A stretch of 64,000 bases of DNA. It comes from Ilumatobacter coccineus YM16-304 (GTDB lineage: Bacteria > Actinomycetota > Acidimicrobiia > Acidimicrobiales > Ilumatobacteraceae). Shown here piece after piece: positions 23,192-32,481 of this stretch; positions within the stretch are counted from its first letter, which is position 1; each line of letters begins with the position of its first letter. A program made the position numbers and the translations under genes. Below the pieces are notes generated by a model. The model was not told the DNA's origin, ran no database searches, and was given only the letters and a program-made list of their open reading frames with translations. The DNA lies in contig NC_020520.1 of NCBI RefSeq assembly GCF_000348785.1, positions 1-64,000 on the forward strand, in the 5' to 3' direction.

Positions 23192-23917
23192 TCAGGTGAG
23201 GGCTTGGATGATGAGGCGGAGGGCGAGTGCGGTCAGCACGAGCTTGAACACCTGTGCGAGACGATCGTCGGAGATCTTGCCGAGCAGGCGCGTGCCGATG
23301 ACACTGCCGAGGGTGACGCCGACGCAGCCGACGGCGATGACGTCGAGGTGGTCGGCGAGCGAGAAGCCGTCGATCGTGAAGGCGACGATCTTCGACGTGT
23401 GCGCCACGACCTGTGATGCGGCAGCGGTGGCGACGAAGGCGATGTGGGTCGACGTGACCGCTTTGAAGAACGGCGAGGTGACCGGCCCGCTCGCGCCGAC
23501 GGTGGAGTTGAGGAACCCGGACGCGGCGCCGACGCCGAGCATCGCCCGGTCGGGGAGCTGACGTCCGCCGCGCCACTTCAGCAGTGACGGCTTCCATCCG
23601 ACGACCAGGACGAACACGCCGAGCAACAATCGTGTCGCGGCGTCGGGGATCGAGGTGGCCACGATCACACCGAGCAGGCTCGCGGGGAAGATCAGGAGCG
23701 ACGACCACCCGACGGCCGGCCACGAGATCTCGCGTCGGAGGATGGCGGCCCGCGAGCCGTTCGAGACGAACTGCATCGCGCCTTGGATCGGGATCGCGAC
23801 CGTCGGGGCGAAGAACTGTGCGACCACCGCCAGCAGGATGATGCCGCCGCCGAGCCCGGCGACCGCGCTCAGGATCGACGTGGCCAGTGCTGCGAATCCG
23901 ACGACGGCGACCTCCAT
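23192..23917 (-). CDS. TauE/SafE (TSUP) family permease
   Basis: The 241-residue membrane protein has the TSUP pattern: repeated hydrophobic helices with the conserved half-motifs LSAVAGLGGGIILL near residue 16 and SGFLNSTVGASGPVTSPF near residue 134. These families move sulfite, sulfoacetate or other organosulfur anions across the membrane. Direction and substrate are not evident here. It is convergent with mycothione reductase and divergent from the class V aminotransferase. Confidence 0.85.
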   Translation of the reverse strand: MEVAVVGFAALATSILSAVAGLGGGIILLAVVAQFFAPTVAIPIQGAMQFVSNGSRAAILRREISWPAVGWSSLLIFPASLLGVIVATSIPDAATRLLLGVFVLVVGWKPSLLKWRGGRQLPDRAMLGVGAASGFLNSTVGASGPVTSPFFKAVTSTHIAFVATAAASQVVAHTSKIVAFTIDGFSLADHLDVIAVGCVGVTLGSVIGTRLLGKISDDRLAQVFKLVLTALALRLIIQALT

Positions 23918-24054
23918 GCCTCAACCATACATGTTAAATACAAGTAAAGACAAGTAGTAGACAACCAGCCGGTACGGCCGACCGGCGACAACTGCGACCG
24001 TGGCGTGGATCGACGCGCCGAGGTCGCCCGGTGTCGAGCGTTAGCGTCGAGTCG

Positions 24055-25248
24055 ATGGCAGCACCCTTCACCGATGCCGAGATCGAGACCATCCGGGCGG
24101 CCACGCCGGGCTGTCGTGACGAGCTGATCCACCTCAACCACGCAGGTTCGTCGCTGCCGGCGCAGACCGTCCTCGACGCGCAGATCGAGCACCTGCAACG
24201 AGAAGCCACGATCGGCGGCTACGAGGCGGCGGCCGCCACCGCTGCGGAGCGCGAGCAGACGTACGAGTCGATCGCGGCCCTCCTCGGCGCCAAGCGGAAC
24301 GAGATCGCGCGATTCGAGCACGCCACCGCCGCGTGGAGCGCAGCGTTCTGGTCGATCCCGATGCAGCCCGGACAGGCGATCATCACGCACGATCACGACT
24401 ACGGCGCCAACGCCGTCGCCATGTTGCACGCCGCGGCGACGCGAGGGGTGCGGATCGTGCGCGTGCCGAGTGACGCGGTCGGCCAGATCGATCTGGCCGC
24501 GCTCGCGGCAGCACTCGACGATCCCGACGGCGTCGCGCTCGTGTCGCTCGCGTGGATCCCGACCAACGGCGGCCTCGTCAACCCGGCCGCCGCGGTCGGC
24601 GCCCTGACGCGTGCCGCCGGCGTGCCGTTCCTGCTCGACGCGTGTCAGGCGGTCGGCCAACTCGTGATCGACGTCGACACGATCGGCTGCGACTTCCTCA
24701 GCGGCACCGGACGCAAGTACCTGCGCGGCCCGCGAGGCACCGGCTTCCTCTACGTCCGCGAGTCGATCCTCGATCGCGTGGTCCCGTCGCACCCCGACCA
24801 TCACAGCGCCGAGTGGACCACCCTCGACACCTACACGTTCGAGCCGGGAGCGACGCGCTTCGAGTACTGGGAGTTCAGCCACGCCAACTGGCTCGGACTC
24901 GGGGCCGCCGTCGACGTGGCGCTCGACCTCGGCGTCGACCGCATCCAGACCGCGATCGCTCGCCGCGCGAAAGACCTTCGGGCTGGGCTGTCGGGCATCG
25001 GCATGGAGGTGCACGACGAGGGGATCGCTCGGTGCGGCATCGTCACGGCGACCCATCCGACCCTCGCTTCCGACGTGGTGCAGGCTCGACTCGCCGAGCA
25101 ACGGATCAACACCTCGGTGACGCACGTCGGTTCGTCACGAGCCGACGTCGAGCGCCGCGACCTCGCACCGATGCTGCGCCTGTCGGCGCACTGCACCACG
25201 ACCGCCGCCGAAGTCGACCACGTCTGCAGTACCCTCGCAGAACTCTGA
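24055..25248 (+). CDS. Class V aminotransferase-fold PLP enzyme
   Basis: The 397-residue protein begins after an unmatched stretch; LIHLNHAGSSLPAQTV is the conserved opening of this group. The PLP lysine is in SGTGRKYLRGPRGTGF near residue 222, and VSLAWIPTNGG marks the cofactor site. It could be a cysteine desulfurase, isopenicillin-N-epimerase-like or ergothioneine-pathway lyase (EgtE-like); the sequence alone does not decide. No egtB or egtD is nearby. The ATG at 24055 is preferred over a GTG at 24031, but the ribosome site is weak. Confidence 0.8.
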   Translation: MAAPFTDAEIETIRAATPGCRDELIHLNHAGSSLPAQTVLDAQIEHLQREATIGGYEAAAATAAEREQTYESIAALLGAKRNEIARFEHATAAWSAAFWSIPMQPGQAIITHDHDYGANAVAMLHAAATRGVRIVRVPSDAVGQIDLAALAAALDDPDGVALVSLAWIPTNGGLVNPAAAVGALTRAAGVPFLLDACQAVGQLVIDVDTIGCDFLSGTGRKYLRGPRGTGFLYVRESILDRVVPSHPDHHSAEWTTLDTYTFEPGATRFEYWEFSHANWLGLGAAVDVALDLGVDRIQTAIARRAKDLRAGLSGIGMEVHDEGIARCGIVTATHPTLASDVVQARLAEQRINTSVTHVGSSRADVERRDLAPMLRLSAHCTTTAAEVDHVCSTLAEL

Positions 25249-25317
25249 TCGCGGCGGCTCGGCGAGCGGCCGACGGGCGAAGCGGCGGCACCCCGGAACG
25301 TCGCTTACGCTTCGGCA

Positions 25318-26616
25318 ATGGCCGTGTCGACGAAGAACTGGGCAGGAAACCAACGCTGTGTCCCCACGGCGGTGCACGAGCCGACCACCACCGACGAGGT
25401 CGCGGCGATCGTGCGCCGCGCTGCGGAGGCGGGTGAGCGGGTCAAGGTGATCGCCGGTGGCCACTCGTTCACCGACACCGCGATGACCGACGGACACCTG
25501 CTGTCGCTCGACGCGATGAAGCGCATCATCGACGTCGGCGGGCGAGACGGACTCGACGTGCGCGTGCAGGCCGGCATCCGGCTCCACGATCTCAACCAGC
25601 AGTTGACCGACCGCGGCCTCGCGTTGCCGAACCTCGGCGACATCGACCGGCAGTCGATCGCCGGAGCCACCGCGACCGCCACGCACGGGACGGGAGCCGG
25701 GCTCGGCAACATCTCGACACGAATCGTCGGGATGGAGATCGTGACCGGCGACGGCTCCGTGCGCCGCTGCACCGAAACCGACGACCCGGAACTGCTGCGC
25801 GTCGCGCGGGTGAGCCTCGGCGCGCTCGGCATCGTGACCGAGGTGACGCTGCGATGCGTGCCGGCGTTCAACCTCCACGCCGTCGAAACCATCGAGCCAC
25901 TCGTCGACCTGCTCGCCGACTTCCGCACCCTGATGCACTCCACCGACCACGTCGAGTTCTACTGGATGCCGGGGAGTCGCCGTTGCCAGGTGAAGCGCAA
26001 CACCCGCACCGAACTCCCCGCCGAGCCGCAGTCGAAGGCGGCGTACATCCGTGACAAGTGGATCGGTGAGAATCTCGCGTTCGGCACCGTGTGCCGCGTC
26101 GGCCGCCGCTTCCCGAGCCTCGCACCGAGGGTCGCGAAACTCGTCATGTTCGGTGCACCCGAACGAGACCTGATCGACCGGAGCGACAAGATCTTCTGCA
26201 GCCCGCGCAAGGTCCGCTTTCTCGAGATGGAGTACGGCGTGCCGATCGATGCGGTGCCCGACGCGATCGGTCGGATCCACGACCTGATCTCCACGTTGCC
26301 GATCAAGCCGATGTTCCCGATCGAAGTGCGGATCTCGGCGGCCGACGACATCCCACTGTCGACGGCGAACGGTCGGGCGTCGGGATGGATCGCCGTGCAC
26401 CAGTACGTCGGCGTGCCGCACGAGGCCTACTTCCAAGGCGTCGAGTCGATCATGAACGACTACAACGGGCGGCCGCACTGGGGCAAGCTGCACTTCCAGA
26501 CGGCGACCACGCTCGCCCATCGCTACCCCGAGTGGAACACGTTCCAGGAGTGGCGAGACGAACTCGACCCGAACCGCACCTTCACCAACGCGTACCTCGA
26601 GCGTGTGCTCGGCTGA
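25318..26616 (+). CDS. FAD-linked sugar-1,4-lactone oxidase
   Basis: The 432-residue flavoprotein matches the D-arabinono-/L-gulono-1,4-lactone oxidase family. Its FAD PP-loop is VIAGGHSFTDTAMTDGHLL near residue 43, followed by ATATATHGTGAGLGNIS and the C-terminal FAD contact RPHWGKLH near 388. Such enzymes oxidise aldonolactones with oxygen or another acceptor; true substrate is not evident. The ATG at 25318 is well placed. A GNAT-like gene starts within its last codons. Confidence 0.88.
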   Translation: MAVSTKNWAGNQRCVPTAVHEPTTTDEVAAIVRRAAEAGERVKVIAGGHSFTDTAMTDGHLLSLDAMKRIIDVGGRDGLDVRVQAGIRLHDLNQQLTDRGLALPNLGDIDRQSIAGATATATHGTGAGLGNISTRIVGMEIVTGDGSVRRCTETDDPELLRVARVSLGALGIVTEVTLRCVPAFNLHAVETIEPLVDLLADFRTLMHSTDHVEFYWMPGSRRCQVKRNTRTELPAEPQSKAAYIRDKWIGENLAFGTVCRVGRRFPSLAPRVAKLVMFGAPERDLIDRSDKIFCSPRKVRFLEMEYGVPIDAVPDAIGRIHDLISTLPIKPMFPIEVRISAADDIPLSTANGRASGWIAVHQYVGVPHEAYFQGVESIMNDYNGRPHWGKLHFQTATTLAHRYPEWNTFQEWRDELDPNRTFTNAYLERVLG

Positions 26617-27286
26617 CGCGAGCGTCGAGCCGGAGCCGGTGCACCCACTTCGACACGCGCTCGACGCGGCAGCGACGGGCGAGTACCCGCCGGTCGACGG
26701 GCGGTTCGAGCGGCACGATCCCGACCGGCCCGGCACCGCCGCGATCGTGGAGTTCACCGGCCACTCGTTCGTGCTGTGCGACGAGCCCCACGAGGTGCTC
26801 GCTGCCGCGGGCGCTGACGGATTCGGTGGTGCTTCGCACCCGGCGGTCACCCAGTTGCTCGCCGGGGCACACGGCACGATCGGCTCGCACGATGCGGTCC
26901 TCGTCGCTGCCGGAACGCGACCAGCGACGGGGAGCGACCCGCTCCCGGTGCGTACCGACCTCGACGAGCACCCGCGCGTGATCCGAGCGCGCGAGCACCG
27001 CGACGGGGTCGTCGTCCACGGTGATGCCGAAGGGTTCGTCACGATCGGCCAGGGGCTCGTCGGCCGAACCGAGATCTCGGTGGAGTTGCTCGGCGACCAC
27101 GGGCACCACGGGCACCACGGGCGAGGTCACGGTCGTCGGCTCATCGCGTCGGGTCTCGATCTGGTTCCGCCGACCGAGTGGGTGTGGGCGCAGGTGGCGC
27201 CCGGCAACGCCGCGTCGCTCCGAGCGTTCCTGGCCTGCGGCTTCGTTCCGGTCGCCGCGGAAACGCTCGTGACGACCCGACGCTGA
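26603..27286 (+). CDS. GNAT-like acetyltransferase
   Basis: The 227-residue product has a C-terminal GNAT-like segment: EISVELLGD, a HGRGHGRRLIASGLDL acetyl-CoA loop (RxxGxG/A-like) and VAPGNAASLRAFLACGF, the typical final helix and strand. The N-terminal half is poorly matched and may be a partner domain. A run of GHHGHHGRGHG near residue 165 comes from a short DNA repeat and is unusual. It overlaps the preceding oxidase by 14 bases. An in-frame GTG at 26639 is an alternative start. Confidence 0.6.
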   Translation: MCSADASVEPEPVHPLRHALDAAATGEYPPVDGRFERHDPDRPGTAAIVEFTGHSFVLCDEPHEVLAAAGADGFGGASHPAVTQLLAGAHGTIGSHDAVLVAAGTRPATGSDPLPVRTDLDEHPRVIRAREHRDGVVVHGDAEGFVTIGQGLVGRTEISVELLGDHGHHGHHGRGHGRRLIASGLDLVPPTEWVWAQVAPGNAASLRAFLACGFVPVAAETLVTTRR

Positions 27287-27328
27287 CGGCTGCGCAGGCG
27301 GGTCGCCGATTCGCGGTACCTTCGCGTC

Positions 27329-28132
27329 ATGTCGAAGGGTGCGATCGAAGGGCTGCAAGCCGAGGTGATTCGAGCGAAGGAACTGTTCGCGACGTTGACG
27401 CCAGAGGAGTGGGCGGCGCCGTCGGGATGCACGGGTTGGCGGGTCCAAGACGTCGCGCAGCACATGGCTGCCGTGTACCAACAGATCGCCGCGGCCGACA
27501 CGATCGAGGTCGACGTCAGCGCGGCCGAAGGAGCCGAGGCGACGGCCGAGGTGGTCGTGCAGGCTCGCAAGGAATGGACGGTCGACCAGGTCGTCGCCGC
27601 CTACGACGAGTGGTCGGAGAAGGGCGTCGCTGCCCTCGCCGCGTTGCAGGAACCGCCGATGGCCGACACCGTCGTTCCGCTCGGTGATCTCGGATCCCAC
27701 CCGATGCACCTGCTCGGCGACGCGATCGCGTTCGATCACTACTGCCACCTCCGCCACGACATCGGCGCCGCGGTCGACCGGGCTGCACGACTGCCGAAGG
27801 ACCCGACGGTGCTCGGCCCCGCCGTCGACTGGATGCTCGCCGGACTCCCGCAGATGTGCGCCGACGCGCTCGCGTCGGCTCCGCAGCAGCCGATCAACCT
27901 CGTCTTCGACGGCCCCGCTGCGCACAGCTTCTGTCTCACGCCGGGCGACCCGGCAGCGGGTCCGCAGTGGATCATCGCCAACGGAGCCGACGACGACGCG
28001 CCGGTCATCCGCACGACCGCGCACGACTTCATCTCGTGGGCGACCAAGCGCGCCGACTGGCGCGACACGAGCACCGGCGACGTCTCACAACCGACCGTCG
28101 CGGCGGTCCTCGACGTCGTCAACGTCATCTGA
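27329..28132 (+). CDS. Mycothiol-dependent-type maleylpyruvate isomerase family (DinB) protein
   Basis: The 267-residue protein belongs to the MDMPI N-terminal/DinB family. It shows TPEEWAAPSGCTGWRVQDVAQHMAAVY near residues 25-50, with the metal-ligand His in QHMA. The second ligand cluster, DHYCHLRHDIGAAV, is near residue 138. Enzymes of this group use mycothiol or act as detoxifying transferases, and mycothione reductase lies 6 kb upstream. The substrate is unknown; the family name does not prove maleylpyruvate activity. Confidence 0.8.
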   Translation: MSKGAIEGLQAEVIRAKELFATLTPEEWAAPSGCTGWRVQDVAQHMAAVYQQIAAADTIEVDVSAAEGAEATAEVVVQARKEWTVDQVVAAYDEWSEKGVAALAALQEPPMADTVVPLGDLGSHPMHLLGDAIAFDHYCHLRHDIGAAVDRAARLPKDPTVLGPAVDWMLAGLPQMCADALASAPQQPINLVFDGPAAHSFCLTPGDPAAGPQWIIANGADDDAPVIRTTAHDFISWATKRADWRDTSTGDVSQPTVAAVLDVVNVI

Positions 28133-28351
28133 CAGCGCGCCGGGCCTCGACTCGCGCGTCACGCTGGTGTGTCCACCCACCTGTCACTCGGGCTCGGCGC
28201 GAGACCCGCTGGCACTCGGGTTGCGGGCGCGGGAGATCTGCCACTGTCGTCAATCGTTCCGATGGGCGCTCCAGGCAACGTCGCTTCGCTCGTTGCGTCG
28301 CTCTTCTGCTCGCTGCGCTCGACCTGACGGACGTCGGTCGTTGCTCGATGC

Positions 28352-29164
28352 CTACGTCTCGTTCTTCAGCGCTTCGTCGAGTGCTTCGTTCAGTTCGTCG
28401 TAGACGCTCTCGTCGCTGAGGGCTTCGAGTTCGTCGCGGAGACTCTCGATGACCTGGTTGTCGCCGGAGTAGGCCTCGGCGCCTTCCGATCGTTCGGTGC
28501 AGCACCAGTGCATCGTCTCGCCGTGCTTGCCCCAGTCGGCTCGCGACCAGCGGCGGACGGTGGCGGTCTCGGGGCCCTCGGGGTCGGTGTCGTCGACGAG
28601 CGCCCAGTCGACTCGGAGCGGAAGCTGCCAGCACACCGAGGGTTTCCACTCGGTGGGGGAGTCACCGAACTCGGCGGCGGCGATGTGCAGTGCGCACCCT
28701 TCGCCGCCGGCGAATCCCGGGCGGTTCAGGAACACGCACGCTCCGTCGACGACTCGGGTGTGGGTGCGGTCACCGTCGCCGTGGATGCCGGCGACCGGTT
28801 CGCCGGCGCCATCGGGCAGGTGGTCGGTGGTGCCGGCGTCGTGGTGCTGCCACTGCTCGGGGGTGAGCAGCGCGGCCATCGCCGACACCTGCCGTGATTC
28901 CTCCTGGCCGGCCGGCCCGTCGCCGAAGTGAGCACCGAGCGAGCAGCAGCCCTGGTTGAGCTCGGTGGCGTCGGCGGTGAGGATGCCCTTGCAGCCGTTG
29001 CCGAACAGGCACGTCCAGTTCGACGTGAGGAACTCGCGCTCGAACCGCCAGGTCACGTCGGGTCGCGTGATCTCGACGAAGGTCGACTCGACCGCATCCG
29101 GGTGGGTGCCGTGAGCGAGGGTGTCGTCCGGGTGGCTGCCGTCGGGCTGGGCGGGCTGATTCAT
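28352..29164 (-). CDS. Cys-rich conserved protein of unknown function
   Basis: The 270-residue protein has paired cysteines in CLFGNGCKGI, GCCSLGAH, GACVFLNRPG and GGEGCALH, then CWQLPL and HWCCTE. This arrangement suggests a bound metal or iron-sulfur centre, similar in style to DUF3109-type proteins. It lies downstream of a single-pass membrane protein, and the start ATG overlaps that gene's stop by one base (TGATG), so the two are coupled. Function is not known. Confidence 0.7.
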   Translation of the reverse strand: MNQPAQPDGSHPDDTLAHGTHPDAVESTFVEITRPDVTWRFEREFLTSNWTCLFGNGCKGILTADATELNQGCCSLGAHFGDGPAGQEESRQVSAMAALLTPEQWQHHDAGTTDHLPDGAGEPVAGIHGDGDRTHTRVVDGACVFLNRPGFAGGEGCALHIAAAEFGDSPTEWKPSVCWQLPLRVDWALVDDTDPEGPETATVRRWSRADWGKHGETMHWCCTERSEGAEAYSGDNQVIESLRDELEALSDESVYDELNEALDEALKNET

Positions 29165-30645
29165 CAGCGCTGCGCAAACCGGATGACCGAGGCGACATCG
29201 GCGACCTCGACGTTGGACTCGCCGTCGATCGTGAGGAGCTCGGAGTCACGGCCGTCGAGGACGACGTACGCCTCGCCGTCGGGGGCGATGTCGACGATGG
29301 AGTTCGCGTCGACCTCGATGATCTCGCCGTCGTGCACGATCTGCGGGCTGGCTCCGCCGATGAGTGCTGCCGTGCAGCCATCGACCGAGGTGTTCGACAC
29401 GATGCCGCCGCCGATCTCGACGATCACGGAGGCGTTGTCGAGATCGAGCTGCACCGAGGTGCCGGTCGAACGCGGGCTGCCGACCGTGACGCAGCGGCTG
29501 GCTCGCGTCGGTGTGCTGGTGATGTCGCCGTCGGCGACGCCGAGTTGCAGGCCGGCGTCGTTGAGCACGAACACCTGGCGCGACGTGATGGCGAGCAGGC
29601 GGGTGCCGCCGAACGCGGTCGTTCCGGCTTCGACCTCGATCGTGGCGGTCGGCGCCTCGGTGTCGCTGAGTGCGCCGAGTTCGGACACGTCACCGTCGGC
29701 GTTGGCGAGTCGAATCGCGCCACTGGCGTCGACGAGGAGCATGTTGCCGTCGGAGGTGAGCAGTGACGCCGCGGGGGTGGGCACGTCGACCGACCCGAGC
29801 CGTTCGCCGGCGAGGTCGTAGAACTCGAGTTCGGTGTTGGCCCCGGCGCGCTGGGCGGTGACGACCCGGTCGTCGCCGATGGCCACGACCTGGCCGGCGA
29901 GGAGCTCGGCGGTGCCTTCGGCGATGTCGACCACGGTCGACTGGAAGCTGCGCGCATCCGACATGGCGGCGTGCGTGCCGTCCGGGTTGACGTACACCTC
30001 CATCGGGAAGATCAGCGGATCGTCGAGACCGGCGACGTCGCCGACCCGCAGCGTGGTGCGTTCGTTGGTGTCGATCAGCGTCACGTCGCCGCCACCGTCG
30101 GTGCCGGCGATCGCGATCGTCGGGTTGGTCGTCGACAGGCGCAGTGCCTGATCGGTGCTCGCTCGCCCGCGAGTGCTCGTGCCGTCGCTCAGGTCGGTCT
30201 GGGTGATGCGTCCGGCGTCGGTCATGGTGACGAGGACGTTGCCCGTCACGACCGACTGCGCGTCGAGGAGGTCGGCGTCGCCGTCGTAGGTGTCGACCAC
30301 GTCGCCGTTCGACGGGTCGACGATGCGGATCTCGTCGTCGGTGAGCACCACCACGTGGTTCCACTCGGCGCTCGCAGCGCTCGCCGATCCGCTGCCGCCG
30401 TCATCGCCACCGATCACCTTGCTGACCACGAACACGATGATCGCGATGGCCGCGATGGTTCCGCCGATGGCCAGCGCCCGACGCACCATGTAGTTCGGTT
30501 CGTACCACTCGTCGTCGTCCCAGTCGCCGTCGTCTTCGGCGCGGATCGTGTCGTCGTCGAGGTCGTCGAGCCCGGGTGTTCGCGCTCCGACCGGCGGCAG
30601 GAGACCATCGCGGGAGCGAGGGTTCGGCGAACGGCGATCGGGCAT
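29164..30645 (-). CDS. Single-pass membrane protein with beta-propeller-like ectodomain
   Basis: The 493-residue protein has an acidic, Arg/Pro-rich cytoplasmic start. One transmembrane helix lies near residues 57-80 (LAIGGTIAAIAIIVFVVSKVIGG). The large exterior part has repeated strand-turn blocks such as EIRIVDPSNGDVVDTYDG, GDVTLIDTNERTTL and LLVDASGAIRLANADG. These look like PQQ/WD-type beta-propeller blades. No family is recognised with certainty. It is translationally coupled to the Cys-rich protein and divergent from a small zinc-ribbon gene. Confidence 0.7.
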   Translation of the reverse strand: MPDRRSPNPRSRDGLLPPVGARTPGLDDLDDDTIRAEDDGDWDDDEWYEPNYMVRRALAIGGTIAAIAIIVFVVSKVIGGDDGGSGSASAASAEWNHVVVLTDDEIRIVDPSNGDVVDTYDGDADLLDAQSVVTGNVLVTMTDAGRITQTDLSDGTSTRGRASTDQALRLSTTNPTIAIAGTDGGGDVTLIDTNERTTLRVGDVAGLDDPLIFPMEVYVNPDGTHAAMSDARSFQSTVVDIAEGTAELLAGQVVAIGDDRVVTAQRAGANTELEFYDLAGERLGSVDVPTPAASLLTSDGNMLLVDASGAIRLANADGDVSELGALSDTEAPTATIEVEAGTTAFGGTRLLAITSRQVFVLNDAGLQLGVADGDITSTPTRASRCVTVGSPRSTGTSVQLDLDNASVIVEIGGGIVSNTSVDGCTAALIGGASPQIVHDGEIIEVDANSIVDIAPDGEAYVVLDGRDSELLTIDGESNVEVADVASVIRFAQR

Positions 30646-30679
30646 CGACTGCGATCGTACGCGCTGTAACGTCGGAGGG

Positions 30680-30859
30680 GTGGAGTTCGACTGCCCTCGC
30701 TGCCAAACACCGACGACCGACGAGTTCTACGCACCGTGTTCGACGTGCCGCGCCGACCTGGTCGCCAAGTTCGCGAGCGAGGGTCGAGTCGTCGATGTGG
30801 CCGAGTACGAGCCGAAGATGAACGTCACCCCCAACGCTGTCGCTCTCAAAGACGACTGA
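30680..30859 (+). CDS. Small zinc-ribbon protein
   Basis: The 59-residue peptide starts with GTG just behind GGAGGG, a good ribosome site. It begins VEFDCPRCQTPTTDEFYAPC and continues CSTCRADL, giving two CxxC knuckles, the usual form of a zinc ribbon. The acidic tail has no recognisable motif. It is divergent from the membrane protein and followed by a five-unit 36-bp repeat array. Confidence 0.7.
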   Translation: MEFDCPRCQTPTTDEFYAPCSTCRADLVAKFASEGRVVDVAEYEPKMNVTPNAVALKDD

Positions 30860-30905
30860 CCGTCACCCCCAGCGAAACCCCCACCCATCCCGAATTCACC
30901 GCGTC

Positions 30906-31085
30906 AGGGCTATTTCTGCCCAGGCTCAAAGTGTTCGCGTGAGGGTGATTTTTGCCCAGGCTCAGAGTGTTCGCGTGAGGGTGATTTCTGCCCAGGCTCG
31001 ATGTCGTCGCGTGGGGGTGATTTTTGGCCTGGCTCGATGTGGTCGCGTGGGGGTGATTTTTGGCCTGGGCGAAAATCGTCGTCAG
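30906..31085. repeat. 36-bp tandem repeat array, five units
   Basis: Five 36-base units share GGGTGATTTTTG or GGGCTATTTCTG starts, CCCAGGCT or GCCTGG cores, and end GTTCGCGTG or GTCGCGTG. The last unit ends GTCGTCAG, where TCA is the stop codon of the reverse-strand acyl-CoA dehydrogenase at 31082. It is clearly the same family as the array at 19.8-20.2 kb and again fills a convergent intergenic gap. Confidence 0.95.
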
Positions 31086-32425
31086 GCGTTCTTGGGGAGT
31101 TCGCTGAACGGGGTGACCCGGTCGTTGTTCGGCTCTTTGGGGAGACCGAGCACGCGCTCGCCGATGATGTTGCGCTGCACCTGATCGGTGCCGCCGTAGA
31201 TCGGCGGGGCCTGCGCGAAGAGGGCGAGTTCGGTGATCACGCCGAGGAACGGGTTGCCCGTCGCTTCGGTGATCGCGTCCTTCTTGTCGGCGTCGTACGC
31301 GTGGAGCATGCCGCTGGCACCGACGATGCGCAGGCTGAGGTCGCGTTGCAGCCGAACCAGGTTGCTCATCGACAGCTTCGAGATGTTGGCCATGCCAGGG
31401 ATCTCCTTGCCCATCGCGCGGGCGCCCTTGACGCGCAGGTTGTTGATGCGGCCGATCTCGGTCATCGAGTGGAGGCGCATCAGGTCGTTGCGGATCGTGG
31501 CGTTGGCGATCGACCCGTTGGCGTCTGCGAGTTGACGGAGACGACCGGCGAGCCCACCGAGCGCGGCCGATCCGCCCTGGCGCGGCTTCGGCTTCGAATC
31601 GGACGAGGCGTCGTCGCTCGGCTTCGGCTTGGCCTTGGGCTTGGGTGCGTCGTTGACGAAGTCGCCGGCGCGCTTGTCGAGGTGGCCGCCGACCGTGCCG
31701 GGCGTGGCCACGCTGGTCGACTGGCTGCCGCCGCCTGCGCCCAGGCCCGCGCGTTCGAACGCGAGGGTGGAGTTGGCGACGGCCCAACCGTTGTTCTTGC
31801 CGCCGATCATCGCGTCGTCGCGAGCCACGGCGTCGGTGAGGAAGACCTCGTTGAAGAGCGCGCGGCCGGTCATCTCACGCAGCGGCCGAACGTCCATGCC
31901 CGGCTGGTGCATGTCGATCGCGAAGTAGGTGATGCCCTGGTGCTTCGGGAGGCTCGAGTCGGTGCGGGCGATCAGCATGCCGAGGTCGGCGATGTGCCCG
32001 CCCGAGGTCCACACCTTCTGCCCGTTGACGATCCACTCCTCGCCGTCTTGTTCGGCTCGGGCCTGGAGGCCGGCGAGGTCGGAGCCGGCGCCGGGCTCGG
32101 AGAAGAGTTGGCACCAGGCCTTCTGCCCGGTGACGATGTCGCGGACGTAGGTCTCGATCTGTTCTTTGGTGCCGTGCTTGGCGATGGTCGGCCCGGCCAG
32201 CAGCAGCCCGAGGCCACCCGGAGCGCTGAGTGCTCCGTGCGCGGCGATGGCGTTTCCGACGAGCACGGCGTCGCCACGCGACAGGCCTTTGCCGTACGCC
32301 TCGACGGGGTAGGTGGGCGCAGCCCAGCCCGACAGGCCGAGGCGTTCCCACCATTCGGCCACGGTGAGATCGGGGTCCCAGTTCGTTGCCAGCCAGTCGT
32401 TGACTTCTTCCACCACGTCGCTCAT
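31082..32425 (-). CDS. Acyl-CoA dehydrogenase family protein
   Basis: The 447-residue FAD enzyme matches acyl-CoA dehydrogenases: AWCQLFSEPGAGSDLAGL and VNGQKVWTSGG near the flavin, and the C-terminal IYGGTDQVQRNIIGERVLGLP. The usual catalytic Glu of the YEGT position is Gly here, so the base must lie elsewhere, as in isovaleryl-type or steroid-type enzymes, or the protein pairs with another subunit. A low-complexity insertion of about 50 residues (APKPKAKPKPSDD and following) lies in the C-terminal helical domain. The substrate is unknown. It ends inside the 36-bp array. Confidence 0.85.
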   Translation of the reverse strand: MSDVVEEVNDWLATNWDPDLTVAEWWERLGLSGWAAPTYPVEAYGKGLSRGDAVLVGNAIAAHGALSAPGGLGLLLAGPTIAKHGTKEQIETYVRDIVTGQKAWCQLFSEPGAGSDLAGLQARAEQDGEEWIVNGQKVWTSGGHIADLGMLIARTDSSLPKHQGITYFAIDMHQPGMDVRPLREMTGRALFNEVFLTDAVARDDAMIGGKNNGWAVANSTLAFERAGLGAGGGSQSTSVATPGTVGGHLDKRAGDFVNDAPKPKAKPKPSDDASSDSKPKPRQGGSAALGGLAGRLRQLADANGSIANATIRNDLMRLHSMTEIGRINNLRVKGARAMGKEIPGMANISKLSMSNLVRLQRDLSLRIVGASGMLHAYDADKKDAITEATGNPFLGVITELALFAQAPPIYGGTDQVQRNIIGERVLGLPKEPNNDRVTPFSELPKNA

Positions 32426-32481
32426 GTCACACAGTCTCTCGCGTCTGACGAGCGCCGGAGAAACGCTGGGCCCCCGACAAG

